Shown here piece by piece: positions 8,752 through 17,303 of a DNA stretch of 64,000 nucleotides. A program made the translations under genes and the position numbers. The notes beneath the pieces are model-generated. The model had not been told where the DNA came from, did no database searches, and saw only the letters and a program-made list of their open reading frames with translations. Where the stretch lies: assembly GCA_047621305.1 (NCBI GenBank), contig JBLHNB010000015.1, positions 1 through 64,000 on the forward strand, in the 5' to 3' direction. Source of the DNA: Colwellia_A sp047621305 (GTDB lineage Bacteria; Pseudomonadota; Gammaproteobacteria; Enterobacterales; Alteromonadaceae). Each line of letters begins with the position of its first letter. Positions within the stretch are counted from its first letter, which is position 1.

Positions 8752-10361
8752 TTAAATTTAGATGCTGTTTTTTGTAATTTCACCGCATTAATATCGAGAG
8801 ATTTAGCCACAGTACCAATTTCACCAATAGCAATCTGAGTTGAACCAAAACTACTATACATTTGCTCAATGTTATTAACCACAGTTTCTGCAACAATAGA
8901 TTGCTCTTCAGTCGCTGTAGCTATTTGACTATTCATCGAACTAATGTAACCGATTTGCTCTTTAATATTCGTTAATGAATGGTCAACTTCTAATGATATA
9001 GTTTCATTACTGTTTGCCTTCTCACGAGCTAACCCCATTGTTTTAACCGATTGGTCAGCTGCTGAAATAAGCTTATCAAGTAAACTGCGGATCTCTGTGG
9101 TCGATAAAGCCGTACGAGAAGCTAGATTTCGTACCTCATCAGCGACTACAGCAAAGCCTCGACCTTGTTCACCTGCCCGAGCCGCTTCTATTGCAGCATT
9201 TAATGCTAATAAGTTAGTTTGTTCCGCAATACCGTTAATAACATCAAGTATTTGATTCATATTTTGAGAATCTTTTGCGAGTTGATCAATAACATCTGAC
9301 GCATTACCAATTTCTTGTGCTAGCTCTGCAGAAATCTGCAATGAACGTTGCACATTATTCATACCTTGGTTTACTTCTGACTCACCTTCTCCTGCAGCAT
9401 TTGCAGCTTCAGCAGCAGATTTTGCGATATCAGTAACACTAAACTGCATTTCCACCATAGATTGTTTGGTAATTTCGGCAATTTCTGTTTGACTCTTCAC
9501 ATTGACATCAACATCTCGTACTTTTTCAGCTAATTGTTCAGCGCTTTGTGTTAGAGGAGGAACAATATCAACAATTTCCTTAACAGTACCCCTTAGTAGT
9601 TGCGTAAATGCGTTAAAATGATGTACTACGCTACCAAGCTCATCTTGACTAACCACTTTTATTTGATTGGTTAAATCGCCGTCACCTTCAGCTAATTCTT
9701 TTAATGAATCGTCAAGTGTCACTACAGAGCGACTAATTGAACGAGCAATGATAATGCTCAGCAAAGACATTAAGGCTAATAAGGAGATACTCAAAATGAT
9801 ACTTAAATCTCTGGAATCATTTGAATTGGAGACGGTTTCATTAACGAGTTGATTGAATAAATTTGACGCTTTTTCTTTATCTTTTTGTAATAAATCATTC
9901 ATTTTTTCAAAAATATTACCTTTCTTTTCGATACTTGCTTGTGCCGATGCAAAGTCAACTTCTTCTTTGATGAAAGCAAGTGAGATGCTTTTCGCTATTT
10001 GATTATACTCTTCACCTGATGAACTCAATGAAGCTATATTCGAAAAGTTTTTATTTAATGAATCTATACGTTTAAAATTTTCAAGTAACTGACCAAAACG
10101 TTTTCCTGCTTGCTCGACTAAATCTTCATCACCAAATGAGACACTTTGCGTATAAACCTCATCGACCCTCTGCCAATTAGTCACATTTTCACTGGTTAAG
10201 TTAACAAGATGAATCGTGGTATTTTGAAGCGTCGTTAACAACACCTGATTCTTAGAAATAGCACTAATATTAATAACTAAATTAACGACAAAGCTTAATA
10301 TTGCGGTGGCTAAAATCGCTAATATTTTGTGAAAAATAGGTAATTTTCTAAAAAAATTCAT
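8745..10361 (-). CDS. Methyl-accepting chemotaxis protein
   Basis: A chemoreceptor of 538 aa. TM1 is at about 10-33, a periplasmic helical ligand domain of about 150 residues follows (four-helix-bundle type), TM2 is at about 185-207, then a HAMP domain and a cytoplasmic signalling domain. The highly conserved tip (AAIEAARAGEQGRGFAVVADEVRNLA) binds CheA/CheW. GAGG precedes the ATG with five-base spacing. It lies downstream of a porin and a PstS-like binding protein on the same strand, separated from the latter by a tandem repeat array, so it may be the last gene of that operon. The ligand is unknown; sensing the PstS-like protein or its ligand is an inference from context. Confidence 0.93.
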   Translation of the reverse strand: MNFFRKLPIFHKILAILATAILSFVVNLVINISAISKNQVLLTTLQNTTIHLVNLTSENVTNWQRVDEVYTQSVSFGDEDLVEQAGKRFGQLLENFKRIDSLNKNFSNIASLSSSGEEYNQIAKSISLAFIKEEVDFASAQASIEKKGNIFEKMNDLLQKDKEKASNLFNQLVNETVSNSNDSRDLSIILSISLLALMSLLSIIIARSISRSVVTLDDSLKELAEGDGDLTNQIKVVSQDELGSVVHHFNAFTQLLRGTVKEIVDIVPPLTQSAEQLAEKVRDVDVNVKSQTEIAEITKQSMVEMQFSVTDIAKSAAEAANAAGEGESEVNQGMNNVQRSLQISAELAQEIGNASDVIDQLAKDSQNMNQILDVINGIAEQTNLLALNAAIEAARAGEQGRGFAVVADEVRNLASRTALSTTEIRSLLDKLISAADQSVKTMGLAREKANSNETISLEVDHSLTNIKEQIGYISSMNSQIATATEEQSIVAETVVNNIEQMYSSFGSTQIAIGEIGTVAKSLDINAVKLQKTASKFKV

Positions 10362-10383
10362 ATTTACCTCAATAATTGCTCGT

Positions 10384-10652
10384 TCACCAAAGCTTCCACT
10401 TCGAAACTTTCATCATTTGAATTAATAGCCCACTCAAGTTTGCCACTTCAGCACGCACTTCATTTGAATTCATAATCCCTAAGCTTCCACTTCAGTACTT
10501 ATATAATGTGAATTAATAACCCACTAAAGTTTCCACTTTAGTACTTATGTCATGTGAATTAATAACTCACTAAAGCTTCCACTTTAGTACTTATATCATG
10601 TGAATTAATAACTCACCAACGTTTTCACTTCTGAACTCACATCATTTGAATT
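10384..10652 (-). repeat. 46-bp imperfect tandem repeat array copied from a gene 3' end
   Basis: Six direct copies with anchor motif (C/A)AT(T/G)TGAATT at 10414, 10461, 10505, 10551, 10597 and 10643, giving periods of 47, 44, 46, 46 and 46 bp. The copy at highest coordinates is the last ~16 codons of the PstS-like gene. Read on the minus strand, neighbouring copies still encode recognisable tails: INSHDISTKVEALVSY-stop and INSHDISTKVETLVGY-stop, against INSNDVSSEVKTLVSY-stop in the gene. Because 46 is not a multiple of three, each copy lies in a different frame. There are no unique spacers between units. Confidence 0.9.
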
Positions 10653-11021
10653 TATAAAACCAATAGCATTTGGATCATTCTTTATTGCATCAATAAGTTC
10701 TGCTGCACTTCCAAGCTCTGTAGCAGGCTTACCTTTACCGGTAAAAGCTAATTTTGACCAGTAAGATTTGAACTGACTATTCGACTTTTTAAGTGCTTTA
10801 CTTCTAAAGTACTCGGTATCTTCTTGACTACTTTTTAAGCTATAGACTTTTACTTTATTACCATTTGGGAATGCTTTTGATTTACCCAAATATATATTTT
10901 TAATTAACTGATCATCGATAACATCATTGTTAGCTGAATTAACAATCACAATAACCTCAGCTGCGCAAAAATTACTAAAACAAATTGCGGCGATAACTAA
11001 TATTTTCTTTAAATTTTTCAT
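10605..11021 (-). CDS. Small PstS-like phosphate/anion-binding periplasmic protein
   Basis: A periplasmic protein of 138 aa with a signal peptide (KKILVIAAICFSNFCAAE). It is a short, single-lobe member of the PBP-like/PstS-like family: IVNSANNDVIDDQLIKNIYLGK near the mature N-terminus, the YFRSKALKKSN helix, and FTGKGKPATELGSAAEL. Such short proteins sit near porins and chemoreceptors in marine gammaproteobacteria and are not full PstS transporter subunits. The frame opens at TTG 11027, but ATG 11021 has AGGAG seven bases upstream. Ten bases separate it from the porin stop codon. Its last ~16 codons are the first unit of the downstream 46-bp array, an unusual feature. Ligand unproven. Confidence 0.8.
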   Translation of the reverse strand: MKNLKKILVIAAICFSNFCAAEVIVIVNSANNDVIDDQLIKNIYLGKSKAFPNGNKVKVYSLKSSQEDTEYFRSKALKKSNSQFKSYWSKLAFTGKGKPATELGSAAELIDAIKNDPNAIGFINSNDVSSEVKTLVSY

Positions 11022-11031
11022 ATTCAATCTC

Positions 11032-12114
11032 CTAAAATACTAAGTCAATGCCAAAAGTTAATGATTCACTGTCACCTGCAACGGCAAAATCAAATGAATT
11101 ATCTTTTACCTTATCAAATTGTACTTTAAATGCGGCAGAGTCATGAAAATCCCAACGTAGACCTACCGCTGTGGTATTATGCTCTTCTCCTCCAGTACCT
11201 TCTGACTCAAATTCTGAATAGGCAATGAAAGGCGTTAATGTCTTATAGCGATAACCTAAAGTCAGCATTTTAGTATCGAAGGTTCCGTCTAATTCTAATC
11301 GACTCGCTTCACTTAAAATAAACCAATTTCCAAAATCTGCATTCACAGCTAAACCATAAAACTTACCGTCACGCTGATCTTCACCATTCCAAAGCGTTCT
11401 TTCATCATTAATATATCGTTCATTGGTATATTGCATATGAGTCAAACGAACTTCAAGCCAATCATTACTCAGGTTAATAACACCGCCAATAATATCTTTC
11501 CATATTTCTCTGGTCTTTGCCCTAAAGAAGAAGTCACCTAATAATTTATTTTCTGTATCATCTTCATTACCTGAATATATATTGGTCCTAACCGACCAGT
11601 TTCCAACATCGGTTGTATATTGTGCATTGATACCATTATAATTAAATATTTGCCATGTATAATTATCTGCCGGTGCCCGCATCCAAACATAGGCATAACC
11701 AACATCGTAAAAATCAGAATAATAAAAAAGTGGTAAGCGTTTTTTACCTGCTTGAATTGTCCAGTTTTCATTAATATCATAAGAAACATAGGCCCATTCA
11801 AAGACTGGATCATAGTCATTTGCGCCACGACCAACCACCTGGGTGATAGCGCTTAAACCATTACCTAGATCGGCGCTAACCTGAATACCGAATAAACTTT
11901 CCGGTTTAAAACTCCATTCTTCCTCATACGCTGAAACAATAGGATAATCAGCAAGAAATGTCGGTGGCACGCCAAATTGCGGAGCTCCGTCACCATTTAG
12001 TACTTTACCAGCATTAATACTAGCAAAACCAGACAAGTTAACTTCTGCTTGCATTGGTATAGATACCAAACACAACAAAGTTACCAATGCTTTAACAAAT
12101 ATAGAAAATTTCAT
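11032..12114 (-). CDS. Outer-membrane porin-like protein
   Basis: A beta-barrel outer-membrane protein of 360 aa. It has a signal peptide (MKFSIFVKALVTLLCLVSIP, cleavage near QAE) and a mature start EVNLSGFASINAGKV typical of trimeric porins of this group. The sequence alternates aromatic and polar residues and ends in a terminal aromatic (LTFGIDLVF), the usual BAM-recognition signature. The frame is open from 12132, but the internal ATG at 12114 has GAGAG eight bases upstream and gives a clean signal peptide. The PstS-like gene follows after ten bases, so they form an operon. The substrate is not predictable; the neighbour suggests anions such as phosphate (inference). Confidence 0.85.
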   Translation of the reverse strand: MKFSIFVKALVTLLCLVSIPMQAEVNLSGFASINAGKVLNGDGAPQFGVPPTFLADYPIVSAYEEEWSFKPESLFGIQVSADLGNGLSAITQVVGRGANDYDPVFEWAYVSYDINENWTIQAGKKRLPLFYYSDFYDVGYAYVWMRAPADNYTWQIFNYNGINAQYTTDVGNWSVRTNIYSGNEDDTENKLLGDFFFRAKTREIWKDIIGGVINLSNDWLEVRLTHMQYTNERYINDERTLWNGEDQRDGKFYGLAVNADFGNWFILSEASRLELDGTFDTKMLTLGYRYKTLTPFIAYSEFESEGTGGEEHNTTAVGLRWDFHDSAAFKVQFDKVKDNSFDFAVAGDSESLTFGIDLVF

Positions 12115-12544
12115 AACAAGTACTCTCTTCATTTTAAGATAAAATTTATTTTTAATAGCAGCTAATTACCCAATGGAATAATGCTCTAACCACTGAGTGT
12201 GAGGTGATTCAATTTGATAAGATCTCTTTAGCTGCCCTATTATAGCACTATAGTGCTAAGGCTCTACAAGTAACAACTCTATACAAAAGGGTAATTGAAT
12301 AAATTAGTATTATGTTTTAAAGAGTTAAGTCTATAGTTACAATAAAATCAAGGTGGTTGATTATTTAAAATATAGAGAATGGGTGTGTATTTTATATAAT
12401 GTACAGTAGTAGTAAAAAAACCAATAAAATCAGATATATAAAACTTTTTAGTAACATCTAAGCGAGCACAGACTTAACAGTAAAATCTGCTTTCTCTCAT
12501 ATATCTATCGATAGAAAGCAGATTCACTAGAAAGCACCTAATAT
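12115..12544. other. Intergenic region with a 16-bp palindrome and a terminator
   Basis: About 430 bp separate the M28 peptidase and the porin operon, both on the minus strand. A perfect palindrome, TAGCACTATAGTGCTA at 12243-12258, lies about 130 bp upstream of the porin start and is a candidate operator. The end nearest the peptidase carries its terminator hairpin (12484-12524). Nothing else is recognisable. Confidence 0.5.
12484..12524 (-). terminator. Hairpin terminator after the M28 peptidase
   Basis: Perfect 12-bp stem AATCTGCTTTCT / AGAAAGCAGATT with a 17-base loop, about 20 bases past the peptidase stop on the minus strand. Only a short run of T follows. Confidence 0.6.
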
Positions 12545-13954
12545 TTACTTTCTAAAATCAATACCTGACTGTGCAGAAAAATACGCAAATAAAGTATAAA
12601 CGGCGGTATTTTGTTTTATATCGTCCTTGTTAACTTTGTCTAAAGTGTCATTCTCGGTATGGTGATAATCAAAATACGCCAGCGCGTCAGGCGAAAAATC
12701 CATACTCGGCATACCTGCATTACTCAATAGACTCATATCTGATTGCGCTTTTGCATTGTTATCCAACGATAATTCGACATCAAGCGGCTGTAAATAGTGG
12801 CTAAGTTCTTTTATTGCAGGAAGAGCAGCAGAACCAACACCTGAAGTCATTTTATAAATTTTACCTGTACCATAATCCCACTCAGCACCGATAATATGAT
12901 TTTTCATATTATCTTTATGAAGATTCATATACTCCTTCGCACCTAATAAACCAACCTCTTCTGCCGCAAATAAAATCACGCGGATGGTACGCTTTGGCTT
13001 GTTCGGTAGTTGCTTAATATGATGTGCTGCAGCTAACATAATACCTATACCTAGCCCGTCATCCAACGCACCGGTACCAACGTCCCAACTGTCTAGGTGA
13101 GCACCAATAGAGATAATTTCATCAGGAAATTCACTGCCGGTAATTTCACCAATAACATTAGCTGATTTAACGATAACTTCAGGGTCTGAATGTGCAATTA
13201 ACTTTAAAAAGAAGCTTACATCGCCACCTCGATTTAATTGATTGATCAACATATCCGCATCGGGGTTAGAAATACTCGCCGCTGGGATCTTCGTTATCCC
13301 CTCTTGGTAACGCATAATGCCCGTATGAGCCGTACGATTATTATCAGTCCCTACTGAACGAATGATCAATGCTGACGCGCCTTTTTGTGCCGCAACCGCA
13401 GCACCACCAACACGTGCACCTACCGCTGGCCCATAACCTTTACCGTCAATATGACGCTCCATACGATAAGAGATAAAAGCTATTTTCCCATGTAAACTAT
13501 TATCAGCAGCTGCTTTTAGGTCATCAAAGCTTTGGAAATGTGCAATGTTTGCAGTAAGTCCTGAATTTTCAGTTGATATACTACCACCAAGCGCAATAGC
13601 TGAAATTTGTTGTGGATAAGGTGAAATTATATTGGCTTGCACTTCTCCTCGTTGCCAAAAAGTGCCTTTTACTTCTTCTGTCCAAACTTTATCAAACCCT
13701 AGTTCATGCATTTTAGCGACTGCCCACTTTATCGCTTTTTTATCACCTTCAGAGCCCATCAAGCGATGACCAACTTCTGTTGTTAATGATTCAACCAGCT
13801 GGTAGGAAAGCTCAGAATTCATCGCCGTGCTTTTTAATGACAACATTTGCTTCTTTTCATCATTATTTAATATATCAGCAGATACATTAAATACGAATAT
13901 GGCAGTCATTACGGTTAAGTATTTAATCGTTTTAAAAATTAGTTTTCCAGTCAT
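12545..13954 (-). CDS. Secreted M28-family zinc metallopeptidase (carboxypeptidase Q-like)
   Basis: An exported exopeptidase of 469 aa. The signal peptide spans about 1-26 (cleavage near VSAD). A PA (protease-associated) domain at about 120-250 is inserted in an M28 fold. Zinc ligands are visible: H and D in IGAHLDSWDVGTGALDDGLG (about 285-304), the EE pair in LFAAEEVGLLGAKEY, D in the AQSDMSLLSNAGMPS loop, and the final H in DYHHTENDTLDKV. This is the plasma glutamate carboxypeptidase-like branch that digests dipeptides. GAGGGA precedes the ATG. Monocistronic between terminator hairpins; probably supports nutrition on proteinaceous matter. Confidence 0.92.
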   Translation of the reverse strand: MTGKLIFKTIKYLTVMTAIFVFNVSADILNNDEKKQMLSLKSTAMNSELSYQLVESLTTEVGHRLMGSEGDKKAIKWAVAKMHELGFDKVWTEEVKGTFWQRGEVQANIISPYPQQISAIALGGSISTENSGLTANIAHFQSFDDLKAAADNSLHGKIAFISYRMERHIDGKGYGPAVGARVGGAAVAAQKGASALIIRSVGTDNNRTAHTGIMRYQEGITKIPAASISNPDADMLINQLNRGGDVSFFLKLIAHSDPEVIVKSANVIGEITGSEFPDEIISIGAHLDSWDVGTGALDDGLGIGIMLAAAHHIKQLPNKPKRTIRVILFAAEEVGLLGAKEYMNLHKDNMKNHIIGAEWDYGTGKIYKMTSGVGSAALPAIKELSHYLQPLDVELSLDNNAKAQSDMSLLSNAGMPSMDFSPDALAYFDYHHTENDTLDKVNKDDIKQNTAVYTLFAYFSAQSGIDFRK

Positions 13955-14081
13955 GTAGATCCCTCAAGATTATATTGATGCTAAATTAAAAAATAGCGTC
14001 AGATGGTATGTTTATCGATAATTATCATCCTACTATACCCATCACGGTAGCGTATCAGAATGTATATCGCTAAATATAAAA

Positions 14082-14114
14082 ATGTCAGAGCCTACCGTTT
14101 GTAAACTCTGACAT
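14082..14114 (-). terminator. Intrinsic terminator of the efflux operon
   Basis: Stem ATGTCAGAG / CTCTGACAT with a 15-base loop, followed on the minus strand by TTTTTATATTT. It lies 39 bases after the RND permease stop codon. Confidence 0.85.
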
Positions 14115-14152
14115 AGAGAGTTAAATAGTATTTAAATCTCATTCTTTAGCGA

Positions 14153-17100
14153 TTATGCTGCATTAATTATCGAAGGTACTTCAGCATCATTTTTCAATTG
14201 AGCCTCAGCCATTTTTTTCTCTTTTTTATTATCCCGCAACGCTAACATACAAGGTGTTAAGATTAAGGTTAATATCGTTGCGAAGGTTAATCCACCAGCA
14301 ATAGCGGTGGCCAGTTGTGTCCACCATTGTGTTGATGGCGCGCCAAATACAGCAGTGCGTTCAAAAAAATCTAGATTTAACTGCAACACCATAGGTAACA
14401 AGCCAAGAATAGTGGTAATTGTTGTTAACATTACCGGTCGTAGCCGTTGAGCGCCGGTTCTTAGAATGGCATCAATAACCGCATAGCCTTCTTTACGTAA
14501 GACATTATAGGTATCAATCAAAACAATATTATTATTAACAACTATACCTGCTAGAGAGATAACACCAATCCCTCCCATTACAATACCAAAGGGTTTTTGT
14601 AACAAAAACAAGGCGAGGAAAACACCAACCGTAGAGAAAATAACAGCACTTAAAATTAATAACGCCTGATAGAAGCTATTAAATTGTGTTACCAAAATAA
14701 TAGCCATAACAAACAAAGCAATACCAAAGGCTTTCACTAAAAAGTCTTCTGACTCTTGTTGATCTTCACTTTGACCTTTAACGTTAATTTCAACACTTGG
14801 ATGTATGCCAAGTTCAGGAAACTGCTCTTTTAACTTAGGTAATACTTTTAAGAGTTGTGCTCCAGGAATTAAATTCGCCTCAATAGTTACTACACGCTTA
14901 CTATCAATACGATGGATTGTATCAACTTTAGGTGCCGCTTTACGTTCAACAAAACTGCTCACGGGAACTAAGCCATTTACCGTTTTAACTCGCAACGTGT
15001 CCAAGCGACCAATATTACGTTTATCTTCTGGGAAACGTACTCGAATATCTAATTCATCATCAACGTCATCAGGTCGATATTCACCTAGTTTTAAACCATT
15101 AGTGACCATTTGTACTGTGGTGCCAACTAAAGCCGCATCAGCACCATAGGTTGCCGCTAGGCTTCTATCAATTTTTAATTGCCATTCTATTCCAGGCTTA
15201 GAACCTGAGTCTTCAATGTCAGTAAACTGTCCATCCGCAACCAAAGCATTACGAATAATGTGTACTGACTCTTGTAATTTTTCAGGAAAGCGTGAACTCA
15301 ACTCAAGGCGAAGATCTTTGCCGTTTTGAGGGCCATCTTCATTTTTTCTTACTTCAATTTCTACACCGGCCAAATCGTCTGTACGGGTATGAATTTCCGC
15401 AATAATCTCATCAGCTGGACGTCTGAATTTCCAGTTAATAAAGTTCACTTGAAAAGTACCAATTTGATCGTTACCGCCAGTTCGCGTATATAGCGTTTCA
15501 ATTTCATCTAAATCTAGAATACTAGCTTCAATATCGAACATGATGGCATCTTTTTCTTTTATCGATAAATCGCCATGCGAGCGCACTACCATAGTAGCGC
15601 TATTAGGTTCCATTTCAGGAAAGAAAATCACGCCAAGTCCTGACGCACCATATAACCACACCACAAAAATCGACATCAAGATCGTACCTGATAAGATTTT
15701 CCAAGGATGATTAATCGCTTTAGTTAATAGACGAATATATTTACCGGTAAAACCACTAAGCTCCGCTAAATTACCATTTTCAGAAATTTCAGCCTGTTTT
15801 TTGTCATGTTTAGTTAATGGGCGTATTTTACCAAAAATAGTCCCAAGTGTCGGTACAAATATCAAAGCCATTGCTAAAGATGCAGTTAACACCGCAATCA
15901 AGGTGATCGGTAGATACTTCATAAATTCGCCCATCATACCTGGCCAAAACATTAATGGTGCAAATGCCGCTAATGTGGTTGCCGTTGATGCGATAATAGG
16001 CCATGCCATTCTGCGCGCCGCCAAGCCATAAGCCACTTTTCTTGATTGGCCTTCATTCATTTGTCTATCGGCAAATTCAGTGACCACAATGGCGCCATCA
16101 ACCAGCATACCAACAGCCATGATCAAACCAAAAAGTACCACAATGTTAACGGTGTAACCGGCAATGGCTAACACCAAAATCCCGGTTAAAAATGCACCTG
16201 GAATAGCCAAACCAACCAACATGGCTGTACGAGAACCTAATGCAGCGATAATCACGATAACCACTAATAATACCGCTGAAAAAACACTATTTTGTAAATC
16301 AGTTAACATGTCTTGAATTTCTACTGATTGATCGCCAATATAATCAACGACAACTTGATTGGGCCACTTTTCCCTTTCTGTCTCGATCAGTGCTTTGACT
16401 TTATCAACCGTTATAATAACGTTTTCACCAGAACGTTTTTTTATTTCTAGCGATACCGAGCGCTCACCATTTAAACGTGCAAAGGAGGTCGGGTCTTTAT
16501 ACGAACGTCTTACTGTTGAAACATCTTCAAAGGTAATAACTTTATCGCCATCGGCTTTAATAGGAAGTTCTAATAAATCTTGTACCGTTTCAAAAACTGA
16601 AGGGACTTTAATGGCAAAACGCCCTTTACCAGTATCCATGGTACCTGCTGGTACTAAACGGTTATTACGTTCAACAAGGTTATATATATCCCCTTGATCA
16701 AGGCCATAACTTTCCATTAATAATGGATCAACAATGATTTCAACCATGTCTTCACGGTCGCCACCAATATCCACTTCAAGTACTTCCTGCATACCTTCAA
16801 TTTTATCTTGCAGATCACGGGCTAACGTTAATAAGCCACGTTCTGTGACTGCTCCAGATAAAATCACCGTGATGGCAGGGACTTGATTCGCCATGGTCAC
16901 TTCATGAACTTCAGGTTCTTCAGACTCCGAAGGCAACTTAGCCTTAGCTAACGTCACTTTATCGCGAACATCTGCCAAAGCTTCTTTGGGATCTAACCCC
17001 GCGATAAATTCTATAGTTATCGAGGCGTGCCCTTCACTGGCATTCGCGCTCATTTCTTTAATACCAGCAATAGATTTTAGTTCTTTTTCCATGGGACGAA

Positions 17101-17293
17101 CTAACATCCGCTCAGCATCTTCTGGAGAAATACCATCATGTACCATAGAAACATATATCATTGGCATCGTGATATCAGGGTTTGCCTCTTTGGCAATGTT
17201 TATATAAGTAATACCACCAGAAATTAATAACAACAAAAAAATCATTAATACTGAACGTGTACGACCAAGCGCCGCTTCAATCATAGATAACAT
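14153..17293 (-). CDS. RND-family efflux permease (AcrB-like)
   Basis: An inner-membrane proton-driven export pump of 1046 aa, normal for the family, with 12 predicted membrane helices and two large periplasmic loops (about 35-330 and 555-850). Family hallmarks are the N-terminal VYVSMVHDGISPEDAERMLVRP and a GAFLTGILVLAIAGYTVNIVVLFGLIMAVGM helix. The proton-relay positions differ from AcrB: TM4 has LVDGAIVV where AcrB has two adjacent aspartates, and TM10 has VNNNIVLID where AcrB has a lysine. The protein therefore belongs to an environmental branch rather than the main multidrug branch; substrate unknown. The adaptor gene lies 10 bases upstream. No outer-membrane channel gene is nearby, so a TolC-like protein would be recruited from elsewhere. 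Confidence 0.93.
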   Translation of the reverse strand: MLSMIEAALGRTRSVLMIFLLLLISGGITYINIAKEANPDITMPMIYVSMVHDGISPEDAERMLVRPMEKELKSIAGIKEMSANASEGHASITIEFIAGLDPKEALADVRDKVTLAKAKLPSESEEPEVHEVTMANQVPAITVILSGAVTERGLLTLARDLQDKIEGMQEVLEVDIGGDREDMVEIIVDPLLMESYGLDQGDIYNLVERNNRLVPAGTMDTGKGRFAIKVPSVFETVQDLLELPIKADGDKVITFEDVSTVRRSYKDPTSFARLNGERSVSLEIKKRSGENVIITVDKVKALIETEREKWPNQVVVDYIGDQSVEIQDMLTDLQNSVFSAVLLVVIVIIAALGSRTAMLVGLAIPGAFLTGILVLAIAGYTVNIVVLFGLIMAVGMLVDGAIVVTEFADRQMNEGQSRKVAYGLAARRMAWPIIASTATTLAAFAPLMFWPGMMGEFMKYLPITLIAVLTASLAMALIFVPTLGTIFGKIRPLTKHDKKQAEISENGNLAELSGFTGKYIRLLTKAINHPWKILSGTILMSIFVVWLYGASGLGVIFFPEMEPNSATMVVRSHGDLSIKEKDAIMFDIEASILDLDEIETLYTRTGGNDQIGTFQVNFINWKFRRPADEIIAEIHTRTDDLAGVEIEVRKNEDGPQNGKDLRLELSSRFPEKLQESVHIIRNALVADGQFTDIEDSGSKPGIEWQLKIDRSLAATYGADAALVGTTVQMVTNGLKLGEYRPDDVDDELDIRVRFPEDKRNIGRLDTLRVKTVNGLVPVSSFVERKAAPKVDTIHRIDSKRVVTIEANLIPGAQLLKVLPKLKEQFPELGIHPSVEINVKGQSEDQQESEDFLVKAFGIALFVMAIILVTQFNSFYQALLILSAVIFSTVGVFLALFLLQKPFGIVMGGIGVISLAGIVVNNNIVLIDTYNVLRKEGYAVIDAILRTGAQRLRPVMLTTITTILGLLPMVLQLNLDFFERTAVFGAPSTQWWTQLATAIAGGLTFATILTLILTPCMLALRDNKKEKKMAEAQLKNDAEVPSIINAA

Positions 17294-17303
17294 TTTAGTT
17301 TCC

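Noticed and set aside
10384..10652. CRISPR-like array
   Set aside because: Units follow each other directly with no unique spacers, copies are imperfect, and one unit is coding sequence of the PstS-like gene. No cas genes are near.
11538..11834. Alternative frame inside the porin gene
   Set aside because: It is a shadow of the porin in another frame; its methionine-rich composition is not protein-like.
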